Part shown: positions 26,901 through 34,647 of the stretch, one piece after another
Numbering within the stretch: position 1 is the stretch's first letter
How the letters are laid out: each line of letters begins with the position of its first letter
NCBI GenBank assembly: GCA_026399755.1
Contig: JAPLQI010000051.1
Span: 1-64,000 of the forward strand
Direction: 5' to 3'
Length of the DNA stretch: 64,000 nucleotides
Source of the DNA: Pseudomonadota bacterium
Lineage (GTDB): Bacteria > Pseudomonadota > Gammaproteobacteria > Burkholderiales > Chitinibacteraceae
Translations under genes and position numbers: made by a program
The notes under the pieces: model-generated
Database searches by the model: none
What the model saw: only the letters and a program-made list of their open reading frames with translations
What the model was told of the DNA's origin: nothing

Positions 26901-27923
26901 ATGACCGCAATAAGCCAGCCCAGCACAACCTTGCCACAGTTTTCTAACTGGCTGCTGTGGACCTTAGGCGGCTTGCTTATTTTGCTGATGATGATTTCAG
27001 CCAGCAGTGGCGCAGTTGCCATTCCGCTTAGCGAGTTACCTCAATTAATCTTCAGTCCCAGATTTGAAATCGGCACCGAGCAGCAGCTCTGGCAAAGTGT
27101 TTTGCTGGATATGCGTTTGCCACGTGTCTTATTTGGTGCACTGGCTGGAGCGGTGCTGGCGCTTACTGGCGCGGCCATGCAGGCCTTATTTAGAAACCCA
27201 CTGGCCGAGCCCGGCCTTTTAGGCATTACCTCAGGCGCATCTTTAGGTGCTGTTGCTGCAATTTTATTAGGCGGAGGCAGCTTAATGGTGCTGGCTCCGG
27301 CCGCTTTTGCAGGCAGCCTGATTGCCACAGCATTGGCTTATCACTTAGGTAAACATTATCAAGGCATTGCCGGGCTGCTGCTGGCAGGCATTGCAATCAA
27401 TGCCATCTGCTTCAGCCTAATTGGGCTAATGACCTATATGGCTGACGATAATCAGCTGCGCAGCCTTACATTCTGGAACATGGGAAGTTTAGCGGGTGGC
27501 ACATGGTCTTTGCTTAGCGTGCTAAGCCCAGCTCTGCTGATTATCTCAGCCCTGATCCTAAGGCACTGGCGCGCCATGAATGCACTGCTTTTGGGTGAGC
27601 GCGAAGCGCAGCATTTAGGCTTTCCCATGAAGGCTATCCGCCGCAAATTAGTATTGCTCACCGCGCTATTAATTGGCCCGCTGGTGGCAGCAACCGGAGG
27701 AATTGGCTTTGTGGGGCTGGTTGTACCGCATTTAATCAGAATGGTACTGGGTGCAGATCACCGACGTTTATTACCTGCCTCGATGCTGGCCGGTGCCATT
27801 GCACTCGTCGCCGCCGACTGCGTTGCCCGCCTGATTGCCCAGCCTGCCGAGCTGCCTATCGGCATCGTTACCAGCCTGATCGGTGGGCCTTTCTTTCTTT
27901 GGCTGCTGATTTCGCGGAAATAA
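26901..27923 (+). CDS. hmuU: Heme ABC transporter permease HmuU
   Basis: FecCD-type permease (340 aa) with about ten membrane helices. Family marks: RLPRVLFGALAGAVLALTGAAMQALFRNPLAEPGLLGI-type region (visible around residues 73-110) and the ATPase-coupling segment GGIGFVGLVVPHLIRMVLGADHR. AGGA precedes the ATG by six bases. It pairs with HmuV, separated by 261 bp containing a REP-like repeat. Confidence 0.94.
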   Translation: MTAISQPSTTLPQFSNWLLWTLGGLLILLMMISASSGAVAIPLSELPQLIFSPRFEIGTEQQLWQSVLLDMRLPRVLFGALAGAVLALTGAAMQALFRNPLAEPGLLGITSGASLGAVAAILLGGGSLMVLAPAAFAGSLIATALAYHLGKHYQGIAGLLLAGIAINAICFSLIGLMTYMADDNQLRSLTFWNMGSLAGGTWSLLSVLSPALLIISALILRHWRAMNALLLGEREAQHLGFPMKAIRRKLVLLTALLIGPLVAATGGIGFVGLVVPHLIRMVLGADHRRLLPASMLAGAIALVAADCVARLIAQPAELPIGIVTSLIGGPFFLWLLISRK

Positions 27924-27995
27924 ACCGTGTTGCTTAGGTAGGAGCTGCTTTAACCACGAATGACCTATGAGCATCAAGCTCGCATTGCCGCTTTT

Positions 27996-28060
27996 GTAGG
28001 GCGGGTGAAACCCGCGAGCGATGCTGAAACACGAAAAACGGCGGGTTTCACCCGCCCTAC
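27996..28060. repeat. REP-like palindrome, family A (copy 4)
   Basis: GTAGGGCGGGTGAAACCCGCGAG paired with CGGCGGGTTTCACCCGCCCTAC, between hmuU and hmuV. Confidence 0.75.
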
Positions 28061-28184
28061 GATGATTCGAGGTTTGGACGATTGATGATCAATACCAAAC
28101 TTGATGCGAATGCCCATAAGACTCGCGACTAAAGCCACTCCTACGTGCGCAAAGAATACCCTCCCCTGTTTTGCGGAAAAATAA

Positions 28185-28973
28185 ATGCCCTGCTTATTAA
28201 ATGCACAAAATCTTTACTTTAAACGCGCCAAACAGCTGATTTTGAATGATGTTTCATTGGCGCTGCGTGCGGGTGAAGTTACCGCCATTCTGGGAGCCAA
28301 TGGCGCAGGAAAATCCACGCTGCTCTCGCTGCTGTCTGGCGAGATCAAAGCCGATCAGGGTGACATCTGCTTAAAAGAGGAAAATATCGCTGAAATGCCA
28401 GCAGCAAAGCTTGCACGCCAACGTGCCGTGCTGCCGCAAAACCCAAATCTGGCTTTCGACTTAGGCGTAGAAGAAGTCATCGCAATGGGCGCTTACCCCT
28501 TTGCAGAGCTGTCGCCCCACACCGTGCACAGCTTAAGCGTAAAGGTTTTACAGCTTGCCGATATCAGCCATCTAGCCAAGCGCCGTTACACTCAACTATC
28601 CGGTGGCGAGCAGCAGCGCGTGCAATTTGCCCGCGTGCTACTACAAATCCTCGCCAACCCAGGCCAGCCGCGTTACTTGCTGCTGGACGAGCCCACCGCC
28701 AGCCTAGACCCACGCCACCAGCACGATTTACTCGCCGTAGTCAGCCGCTTGGCCCAGACCGAAAATATCGCTGTTGCCATCGTTTTGCACGATGTAAACC
28801 TCGCAGCCCGCTGGTGCAGCCATTTACTACTGCTCAAAAACGGCAGCACCGTCGCCTACGGCACACCCAAAGAAGTCCTCACCCCTAGCCTACTCAGCAC
28901 CGCATACGGCATAGCATCCACCGTTATCCCGCATCCTAAGCATGAGGAGCGGTGTTTGGTGTTGTTTGAATAA
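28185..28973 (+). CDS. hmuV: Heme ABC transporter ATPase HmuV
   Basis: ATP-binding subunit (262 aa) that powers heme import through HmuU. Walker A GANGAGKSTL near residue 44, Q-loop VLPQNPNLAF, signature LSGGEQQRVQFARVL, Walker B YLLLDEPTASLD and switch histidine LHDVNLAARW are all present. It is the last gene of the plus-strand heme arm. Confidence 0.95.
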   Translation: MPCLLNAQNLYFKRAKQLILNDVSLALRAGEVTAILGANGAGKSTLLSLLSGEIKADQGDICLKEENIAEMPAAKLARQRAVLPQNPNLAFDLGVEEVIAMGAYPFAELSPHTVHSLSVKVLQLADISHLAKRRYTQLSGGEQQRVQFARVLLQILANPGQPRYLLLDEPTASLDPRHQHDLLAVVSRLAQTENIAVAIVLHDVNLAARWCSHLLLLKNGSTVAYGTPKEVLTPSLLSTAYGIASTVIPHPKHEERCLVLFE

Positions 28974-28988
28974 GAAATGAAGCGCAGT

Positions 28989-29060
28989 AAAAACCCAAAT
29001 CTTGAACCACGGAGGGCTCTGAGAACACGGAGTTTCACGGAGGAAAACAGGCTTTGAAAA
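28989..29060. repeat. Family C repeat (copy)
   Basis: AAACCCAAATCTTGAACCAC followed by GGAGGGCTCTGAGAACACGG and AGTTTCACGGAGGAAAACAG; the left end is identical to that at 753, the right end is not clear. It sits just after hmuV. Confidence 0.6.
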
Positions 29061-29099
29061 TCGTCCTATGCAACAGAAGAAGAACGAGCAAGGCTGATG

Positions 29100-29146
29100 C
29101 TTTTGTAGTGCGGTGCGCAAGAAAAACGACTTGCACACCCTAAGCA
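29100..29146 (-). repeat. Half copy of family E inverted repeat
   Basis: Read on the minus strand it gives TTAGGGTGTGCAAGTCG and GCGCACCG, matching the left half of the 7479-7562 palindrome. Confidence 0.5.
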
Positions 29147-29204
29147 AAACCAAGCTTTGCCCTGTTTCTAACCTTAAGTAGATCGGATTGGCTTGAACTT
29201 TCAA

Positions 29205-29232
29205 TAAAAAAAGCCGAATTACTTCGGCTTTG
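29205..29232 (-). terminator. Terminator of the metallo-beta-lactamase-fold gene
   Basis: On the minus strand AAAGCCGAA-GTAA-TTCGGCTTT is followed by more T residues; it begins 20 bp past the stop codon. Confidence 0.8.
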
Positions 29233-29251
29233 ATACATAACTCCCTTCTCA

Positions 29252-30205
29252 CTACTTGCCATACATCGGCGAGTAATTCACCGGCAGCCATTCATAGCCC
29301 TTATCCGCTTTCCGCAAATGCCCCAGCCCTGGAAAAGAAATATGTGAAGAGCCAATCAGATAGCCTTCTTTAGCCGCTTCGGCATAGGCCTTTTTACGCT
29401 CTTTAGCCGCAGCCTTGCTGTCAGTATCAAATTGAATCGTGATACTAGGCTTAGCAAATTGTACGGCGGCAACATGCATTAAATCCCCCCACAGCACCAA
29501 CGTTTGCCCCTTGCTTTGCACTTTATAAATACTATGGCCCGCTGTATGGCCATTGGTGGCTACAGCTTTAACTCCGGAAATTAAATCGGTATCGCCGTTA
29601 AATGTTTTCAGCTTACCTGCCTTGATATAGGGATTCACCGAAGCCATTGCGCCTTGGAAATACATTTTGCTGTCAGCTGGCGCAGCATCCATATTGGCCT
29701 GGCTTAACCAAAAATCCACATCACGCTGATCTACCCGTAATACGGCGTTCGGAAAAGCCAATTGATCCCCCGCCATTAGCCCGCCCATATGATCGCCATG
29801 CAAATGAGTGATATAGACTTCATCAATTTGCTCAGGCGAATAACCTGCGGCTTTTAAGCTCTCGCCAAAATGCCCCAGCGTTGGGCCAAATAAACCTGCC
29901 GCGCCGGTATCCACTAAAACTAATTTCTCGCCTGTGTTAATTAAATAGGCGTTCACTGAGGTTTCTAATGGGCTGGATAAATATGACTTAGCCAAGGTTT
30001 TTTCAACTTTAGCCTTGCTGGTGTTTTTTAAAAGATCACTCATAGGCAGCGACACCGTGCCATCTGATAAGGCTGTTATTTCAAAATCGCCCAGCATCAC
30101 CCGATAAAACCCCGGTGCCGAAGTTTTTACCATGGGCGCTGCCGCCCCGGCCTGAAACGTAGTCAAAACCATTGCACCTAACAGCAAACGTTGAAACGAA
30201 TTCAT
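29252..30205 (-). CDS. Secreted metallo-beta-lactamase-fold hydrolase
   Basis: A 317-aa protein with a signal peptide (RLLLGAMVLTTFQAGAAA), so probably periplasmic. The zinc motif THLHGDHMGG gives H134, H136, D138 and H139; further ligand candidates are in NGHTAGHS and LWGDLMH. The layout resembles lactonase/quorum-quenching-like MBL proteins of the AidC/AttM style as well as other MBL hydrolases, so the substrate is open. AGGAGA lies before the ATG. It is flanked by repeats and convergent to hmuV, with no link to heme visible. Confidence 0.85.
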   Translation of the reverse strand: MNSFQRLLLGAMVLTTFQAGAAAPMVKTSAPGFYRVMLGDFEITALSDGTVSLPMSDLLKNTSKAKVEKTLAKSYLSSPLETSVNAYLINTGEKLVLVDTGAAGLFGPTLGHFGESLKAAGYSPEQIDEVYITHLHGDHMGGLMAGDQLAFPNAVLRVDQRDVDFWLSQANMDAAPADSKMYFQGAMASVNPYIKAGKLKTFNGDTDLISGVKAVATNGHTAGHSIYKVQSKGQTLVLWGDLMHVAAVQFAKPSITIQFDTDSKAAAKERKKAYAEAAKEGYLIGSSHISFPGLGHLRKADKGYEWLPVNYSPMYGK

Positions 30206-30249
30206 CGCTCTCTCCTGTAATGAAGCTATGAAATAACAGCGCTTAAAAA

Positions 30250-30418
30250 AAGGGTGAGTCTGGCTCCAGTCCTATCAACTTAGCAAAGCCATGACAAGCA
30301 TTGAATCATCGTAGGGCGGGTGCAACCCGCGTGTTTTTTAGCATGGCTCGCGGGTTTCACCCGCCCTACGAAAAACATTTCGCTTAAATTGATAGGATTG
30401 AGTCTGGCTCACCCACCT
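30250..30418. repeat. Imperfect inverted repeat enclosing a REP-like palindrome
   Basis: GGGTGAGTCTGGCTCCAGTC...TATCAA at the left and TTGATAGGATTGAGTCTGGC...TCACCC at the right flank the family A copy at 30310-30370. The segment lies between the MBL-fold gene and nadV. Confidence 0.5.
30310..30370. repeat. REP-like palindrome, family A (copy 5)
   Basis: CGTAGGGCGGGTGCAACCCGCG paired with CGCGGGTTTCACCCGCCCTACG. Confidence 0.75.
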
Positions 30419-30430
30419 ACATAAACCCAA

Positions 30431-31900
30431 TTAACAATCTGTAGCTAATCTGGCCCTTACCTCGGCAAGGCTCACTTCATTTAGAATTTCTCCATTTTCA
30501 AATACGGGGATAAATTCACAATTGTAAACATCGCTCCAACTTGCTTGATCTTTTAAGTAAAACTCACCCTCTGGGTTTTTATATACAGCCACCAAACCTT
30601 TGGCGGAATTCTTTGTGCCATCGCCGGTTTTAGGTGCTTTAAAGATTTCTTTATCGTCCCCGGCAATTTTTGCAAAAGTGGCTTTTACCGCAAAACCATC
30701 GGTGTCTCTGGTGACATATTGATAGGTATAGCTGCCAATACCAAATACTACATTGGTTGAGGCAAAGCCTTTGGCTTTTAAGCCCGCACAAATAGCCTCG
30801 GCAATTTCAATGGTAATCGAATCACCATAAATCAAGCCTACATGTGGGTCCAGCTGCTTATAGCCCTTGCTGCTTTCTGTGCCACCAAATACTTCCCACA
30901 GGCATTCAATTGCACCTTTATATTCTGGGCTACCTAGCGGCGCAGTTGCATCGCCGCAAATCATTTTTACAGGAGACCCTGTATCAGGCCTAAATACGAC
31001 TTTACCATTACGAGCTAATATTTTTTCTTTTAGCTGCACAGTAAAATCGGTCATTACCTGCCAGAAATCCCATGAATCAGACACAATACTCACAATTCCG
31101 GCAGGGTAAATATCTTCGATTAAACGGCGGAATGTTTCTAATTCATTTTCCATTCCCCCTGCGCACATCACCGAATGCTCGGTGGCGGCTACGCTGCCGC
31201 CGACCAATTCCTTGTCGCTATTAGCCAGATAATAATCTTCCAGAAAATCAATGGCTGGAATGGTGTCCGTGCCGGTAAAGCTTAATAAATGGGCAGCACC
31301 ACTCATAGCAGCGGCTTCTGCACCAAACATGCCTCTAAAGCTGAAATCATGGCCTTGCCAGTTTACAAAATCAGTACTGCCATCTGTTTCTAAAGCATAT
31401 CTGGTGAGGATTTTTTTATATTCATGAGCCGTTGTTGCGCTGGTACACATGCCCCAAACATTGGTCGAAAGAATGGTTTCCAGATAATTAGTCAGCCAGA
31501 AAAAACGCTCATCGGTATTAAAAATAACGAGGCAAGGCACACGCAGCGGGTAAACCGATCCTTCCGGCAGCGCCATGATTTTAATCGGCAAATAGCCCAG
31601 ATCGTGTAAATCTGCAATATGCTGAGTGCCCACATTATTCGGGCCAAGATAATTATTAATGCGGCGCTCAAAACGGCTAATCACCGCTTCTTTAGGCTGT
31701 TGAAAGAAATCAGCGTTCCAGCGTTTAATCAGAAAGTCTTTAATAAAATATTGCAGACCAAAAAACACCATCTTGTTCGTGTATGTTCTGCGTGTGGTTC
31801 TGGCGGTTAAATTACTGAATACAATTTCTGTTTGATCAGGATATTGTCTGCGATGGTCTACTTTATAGCCATCAATAGCAGTCACAGGATTTAAGTTCAT
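30431..31900 (-). CDS. nadV: Nicotinamide phosphoribosyltransferase-like protein (NadV/Namat)
   Basis: A 489-aa Nampt-family enzyme. The usual reaction joins nicotinamide to PRPP to give NMN for NAD salvage. The opening NPVTAIDGYKVDHRRQYP is typical. Residues corresponding to the human active site appear: R189 (FSFRGM), D212 (FTGTDTIPAI, the amide-reading Asp) and H242 (ATEHSV). AAGGAG precedes the ATG, and the start overlaps the stop of the Prs-like gene by four bases. Phage and some bacterial homologues annotated like this act instead on ADP-ribose pyrophosphate (Namat of the NARP1 pathway), which cannot be excluded here. Confidence 0.88.
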   Translation of the reverse strand: MNLNPVTAIDGYKVDHRRQYPDQTEIVFSNLTARTTRRTYTNKMVFFGLQYFIKDFLIKRWNADFFQQPKEAVISRFERRINNYLGPNNVGTQHIADLHDLGYLPIKIMALPEGSVYPLRVPCLVIFNTDERFFWLTNYLETILSTNVWGMCTSATTAHEYKKILTRYALETDGSTDFVNWQGHDFSFRGMFGAEAAAMSGAAHLLSFTGTDTIPAIDFLEDYYLANSDKELVGGSVAATEHSVMCAGGMENELETFRRLIEDIYPAGIVSIVSDSWDFWQVMTDFTVQLKEKILARNGKVVFRPDTGSPVKMICGDATAPLGSPEYKGAIECLWEVFGGTESSKGYKQLDPHVGLIYGDSITIEIAEAICAGLKAKGFASTNVVFGIGSYTYQYVTRDTDGFAVKATFAKIAGDDKEIFKAPKTGDGTKNSAKGLVAVYKNPEGEFYLKDQASWSDVYNCEFIPVFENGEILNEVSLAEVRARLATDC

Positions 31901-32763
31901 TTTGAATCTCCTTGCTTAGACATAAAAGGCATAAAGGACCAGATATCTTTTACGGTTAAAAAATCAGAACTAGGTATATCTTTAAGGCTATTGGTGGTAA
32001 AGATCGCAGCTATACCACTGGCGCGTAAATCGGCTTCTTTAGCCACGCCTTCATAATGCGAAACAATTAAAATAATCTTGCCGCAATTTTTAGCTTTTAA
32101 TTTTTTAGCCAGTTCCATAAAAGTGCGGCCACCTGCGCAGATATCATCAATAATCACGCAGGTTTTCCCGCCTAGATCATCGCAATACACTTCGGTATCA
32201 ATAATCTTGCCATTACTGACATCACGTACTTTATCTGCCCTAATCACCTCTAAACCACCTAGCTGCACAGATAATTCAAATATTTTTTTATTTGATCCTG
32301 CATCGGGCGAGATTAATACGATTTTTTCTGCTATTTCTTCAACCACCTGCTTAATTAGCTGATGATTTTTTACCACGTGGACTTTATTTAATACGGCCGC
32401 AGTGACATCGCTATGCGGATCAAATATAAACACCTGATTAAAATTTTGCTGATTAATTAAATCTGCATATACTTTTACAGAGAGTGCCTCGCCCTGATTA
32501 CACACCCTATCTTGCCGCGCACCTGGAAAATACGGGATATACAGATCAATTAATTCTGCCCCCTGCCGCTTCAAAGCATCATTCAATAACAGCAGCTGAA
32601 TAATGGATTGATCCCCAGCATAGCGAAACATAATGTCTACATGGCGGGTCGTTTGCGCCAATATTTTGAAGTGACTTTCACCTGCGCCAAATTGAAACTG
32701 CTTATATTCTTCCCCTTGGCTCTCTATGCGAGGTAAATAAAATCGACTAGAACATCTATCCAT
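31897..32763 (-). CDS. Divergent ribose-phosphate pyrophosphokinase (Prs-like)
   Basis: A 288-aa relative of PRPP synthetase. The ATP loop is present as IPYFPGARQDR, but FDPHSDV replaces the usual DLH-type motif. The PRPP-binding loop (residues 202-214) is CVIIDDICAGGRT instead of DDxxxTGGT. It probably feeds an activated sugar to the NadV-like enzyme it overlaps. I place the start at 32763: the promoter's -10 box covers the upstream ATG at 32817, and GGTGAT precedes the 32763 ATG. The divergence from housekeeping Prs makes an ADP-ribose pyrophosphokinase (Adps) role possible. Confidence 0.85.
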   Translation of the reverse strand: MDRCSSRFYLPRIESQGEEYKQFQFGAGESHFKILAQTTRHVDIMFRYAGDQSIIQLLLLNDALKRQGAELIDLYIPYFPGARQDRVCNQGEALSVKVYADLINQQNFNQVFIFDPHSDVTAAVLNKVHVVKNHQLIKQVVEEIAEKIVLISPDAGSNKKIFELSVQLGGLEVIRADKVRDVSNGKIIDTEVYCDDLGGKTCVIIDDICAGGRTFMELAKKLKAKNCGKIILIVSHYEGVAKEADLRASGIAAIFTTNSLKDIPSSDFLTVKDIWSFMPFMSKQGDSK

Positions 32764-32815
32764 TATGATCACCCAATAGCTAAAGTTGTTTTCAAATACA
32801 GCAGCAGTGATCACC

Positions 32816-32844
32816 ATATTAGTGTCTCTGTGACACTATGTCAA
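32816..32844 (-). promoter_or_regulatory. nadV operon promoter with NrtR-type operator in its spacer
   Basis: On the minus strand TTGACA (32844-32839), an exact 17-bp spacer and TAATAT (32821-32816) form a near-consensus promoter. The spacer nearly coincides with the palindrome TAGTGTC-N5-GACACTA (32820-32838). A repressor bound there would block RNA polymerase directly. Confidence 0.8.
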
Positions 32845-32890
32845 TCATATCGACTTAAATATCCTTAAAAACAAACTAAGGTATATGCTT

Positions 32891-32908
32891 TATAATGTCC
32901 TAGAGACA
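32891..32908 (+). promoter_or_regulatory. Second NrtR-type operator overlapping the -10 box of nrtR
   Basis: TGTC-N5-GACA at 32896-32908 has the same half-sites and spacing as the first operator. It overlaps the perfect -10 hexamer TATAAT (32891-32896) for the plus-strand regulator gene, suggesting autoregulation. Confidence 0.65.
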
Positions 32909-32924
32909 CAAGAAAGGCTCCAGA

Positions 32925-33608
32925 ATGAGTGCAGAATATACAAATCCATTATTTACCGTTGATAGCGTGCTGTTTACAGTAAAAAATGAGCAGCTTTTGG
33001 TGCTGTTGGTTAAGCGCGCACAAGCGCCCTTTATAGGCGATTGGGGCTTGCCGGGTGGGTTTATCGACGAAAAAATAGACAACAATACCGATGCAACGGC
33101 GCGCAGGAAACTACAAGCAAAAACAGGCTTAAGCCCTGCATATTTAGAGCAACTACAAGCCATATCAGGGCCAGATCGCGATCCGCGCGGCTTTAGCGTG
33201 ACACTCGCCTACTTTGCCCTAGTGGCTTATCAAGATGTGAGCCCCCAGATTGCGAGTGTCGAATCCGCCAGCTGGATTGCGCTTAAAGACTTGGCAAAAT
33301 TAAACCTCGCCTTTGATCATCTGCACATTATTGAAGCCGCAAGGCAGCGCTTGCAGCAAAAAACGCTTTATTCAATGACACCGGTATTTTGCCTGCCCAC
33401 GCAATTTACTATCGCCCAGTTAAAATCGGTGATCGAAACCATTATTGAAAAACCCATACAAAGAAAAAGCCTGATGCGCCGGATCGAGGCTTCAGACATT
33501 TTTGAGATCAGCGAAGAAAAAATCCCATCTGGCGGGCGCATGGCCCAGCTTTACACGTTAAAGCCAGGGGCTGATCTGGTGAATTTTGAGCGGAATTTGA
33601 GTTTGTAG
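32925..33608 (+). CDS. nrtR: NrtR-type NUDIX-domain transcriptional regulator of NAD metabolism
   Basis: A 227-aa protein: NUDIX-like domain (residues 1-140) fused to a winged helix (about 150-225, QFTIAQLKSVIETI, RKSLMRRIEASDIFE). NrtR proteins repress NAD-salvage genes and are released by ADP-ribose or related ligands. The NUDIX box (residues 44-68) keeps the first glycines but has RRKLQAKTG where catalytic enzymes have REVxEExG, so hydrolysis is unlikely and ligand sensing likely. It is divergent from nadV-prs with matched operators near both promoters. Confidence 0.9.
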   Translation: MSAEYTNPLFTVDSVLFTVKNEQLLVLLVKRAQAPFIGDWGLPGGFIDEKIDNNTDATARRKLQAKTGLSPAYLEQLQAISGPDRDPRGFSVTLAYFALVAYQDVSPQIASVESASWIALKDLAKLNLAFDHLHIIEAARQRLQQKTLYSMTPVFCLPTQFTIAQLKSVIETIIEKPIQRKSLMRRIEASDIFEISEEKIPSGGRMAQLYTLKPGADLVNFERNLSL

Positions 33609-33634
33609 TACCGCATAAGCACTCAATGAGTCGT

Positions 33635-33675
33635 AAAAAAACAAAACCCAGTAAATTTACTGGGCTTTGTTTTTT
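33635..33675. terminator. Bidirectional terminator between nrtR and yicC
   Basis: AAAAAACAAAACCCAGTAAA / TTTACTGGGCTTTGTTTTTT; poly-T on both strands, between two convergent genes. Confidence 0.85.
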
Positions 33676-33694
33676 ATGGGCGCAGGCACAAGCA

Positions 33695-34561
33695 CTATTC
33701 AATATTCTGAATTTGCTCTCTCATCTGCTCAATCAATACTTTGAGTTCAATCGAGGCGCGGCTGGTTTCGGCGCTGACGGATTTAGAGCCTAGGGTATTG
33801 GCTTCGCGGTTTAGCTCTTGCATCAGAAAATCAAGGCGTTTGCCGACGGAGCCGCCTTTTTCTAGGATGCGGCGGATTTCACTGAAATGAGCATTTAGGC
33901 GCGAGAGTTCTTCGTCGATATCAATTTTTTGCGCAAAGATCACAATTTCTTGGCGAACGCGATCGTCTTCCATAGTGCCTAGTGCATCTAAAAAGCGCGC
34001 TTTCATTCTGGTTTCGTAAGCGGCAGCCAATTGTGGGATCAGCGGAGTAACGTCATCCACAATGGCTTGCATGCCGGCAATGCGCTCTAGCAGATGGGCT
34101 TTGAGCTTATCGCCTTCACGTCCACGGCTGGCGCTAAAATCGATCAGAGCTTCATCTAAAACTTCTAAACAGGCGGTAGCCAGTGATTCGGGAGCGGCGA
34201 CTTGGGCTGACAGCACGCCTGGCCAGCGGAGTAATTCACCTAGCTGTAGTTCTGACGCTAAAGGTGCTATTTTCTTAGCTATTGCAGCAGCGGCTAATAG
34301 TTGTTGTAATAACTCGGTATTAAGTTGTAAGGCTGCTTCTCCACCCGCACGGGCATTCCAGTTAATTCGGCACTCTACTTTGCCACGTGCTAATTTAGCA
34401 GCTACCCGTTCACGAATCCCGCCTTCCAAAGGCCGTAGCTCTTCTGGTGTTCTAAGGGTGAGGTCTAAAAAGCGGTGATTCACCGAGCGCAGCTCCATAC
34501 TCAGCGTGCCACCTGGCAATTCGCGCTGAATAGAGGCAAAACCAGTCATACTTAAAATCAT
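33695..34561 (-). CDS. yicC: YicC family endoribonuclease
   Basis: A 288-aa YicC protein; E. coli YicC is an endoribonuclease acting on small RNAs. The start SMTGFASIQRELPGGTLSMELRSVNHRFLD and the C-terminal DUF1732 region (EELSRLNAHFSEIRRILEKGG, LDFLMQELNREANTLGSKS) are clear. The start at 34561 has AAGGAG correctly placed; the frame extends 39 codons upstream without family similarity. It is divergent from the kinase gene. In many proteobacteria yicC adjoins gmk, which here is 28 kb away. Confidence 0.94.
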   Translation of the reverse strand: MILSMTGFASIQRELPGGTLSMELRSVNHRFLDLTLRTPEELRPLEGGIRERVAAKLARGKVECRINWNARAGGEAALQLNTELLQQLLAAAAIAKKIAPLASELQLGELLRWPGVLSAQVAAPESLATACLEVLDEALIDFSASRGREGDKLKAHLLERIAGMQAIVDDVTPLIPQLAAAYETRMKARFLDALGTMEDDRVRQEIVIFAQKIDIDEELSRLNAHFSEIRRILEKGGSVGKRLDFLMQELNREANTLGSKSVSAETSRASIELKVLIEQMREQIQNIE

Positions 34562-34647
34562 TAGAGCTCCTTTATAGGGATTTGCTTTACATTCCATCAA
34601 GCTGAAATCAAAATTAACAGATACACAAGTATAACGAAAAGATACGG

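Noticed and set aside
32764-32817. ATG at 32817 as start of the Prs-like gene
   Set aside because: It lies inside the -10 box of the inferred promoter, so it would not be in the mRNA.
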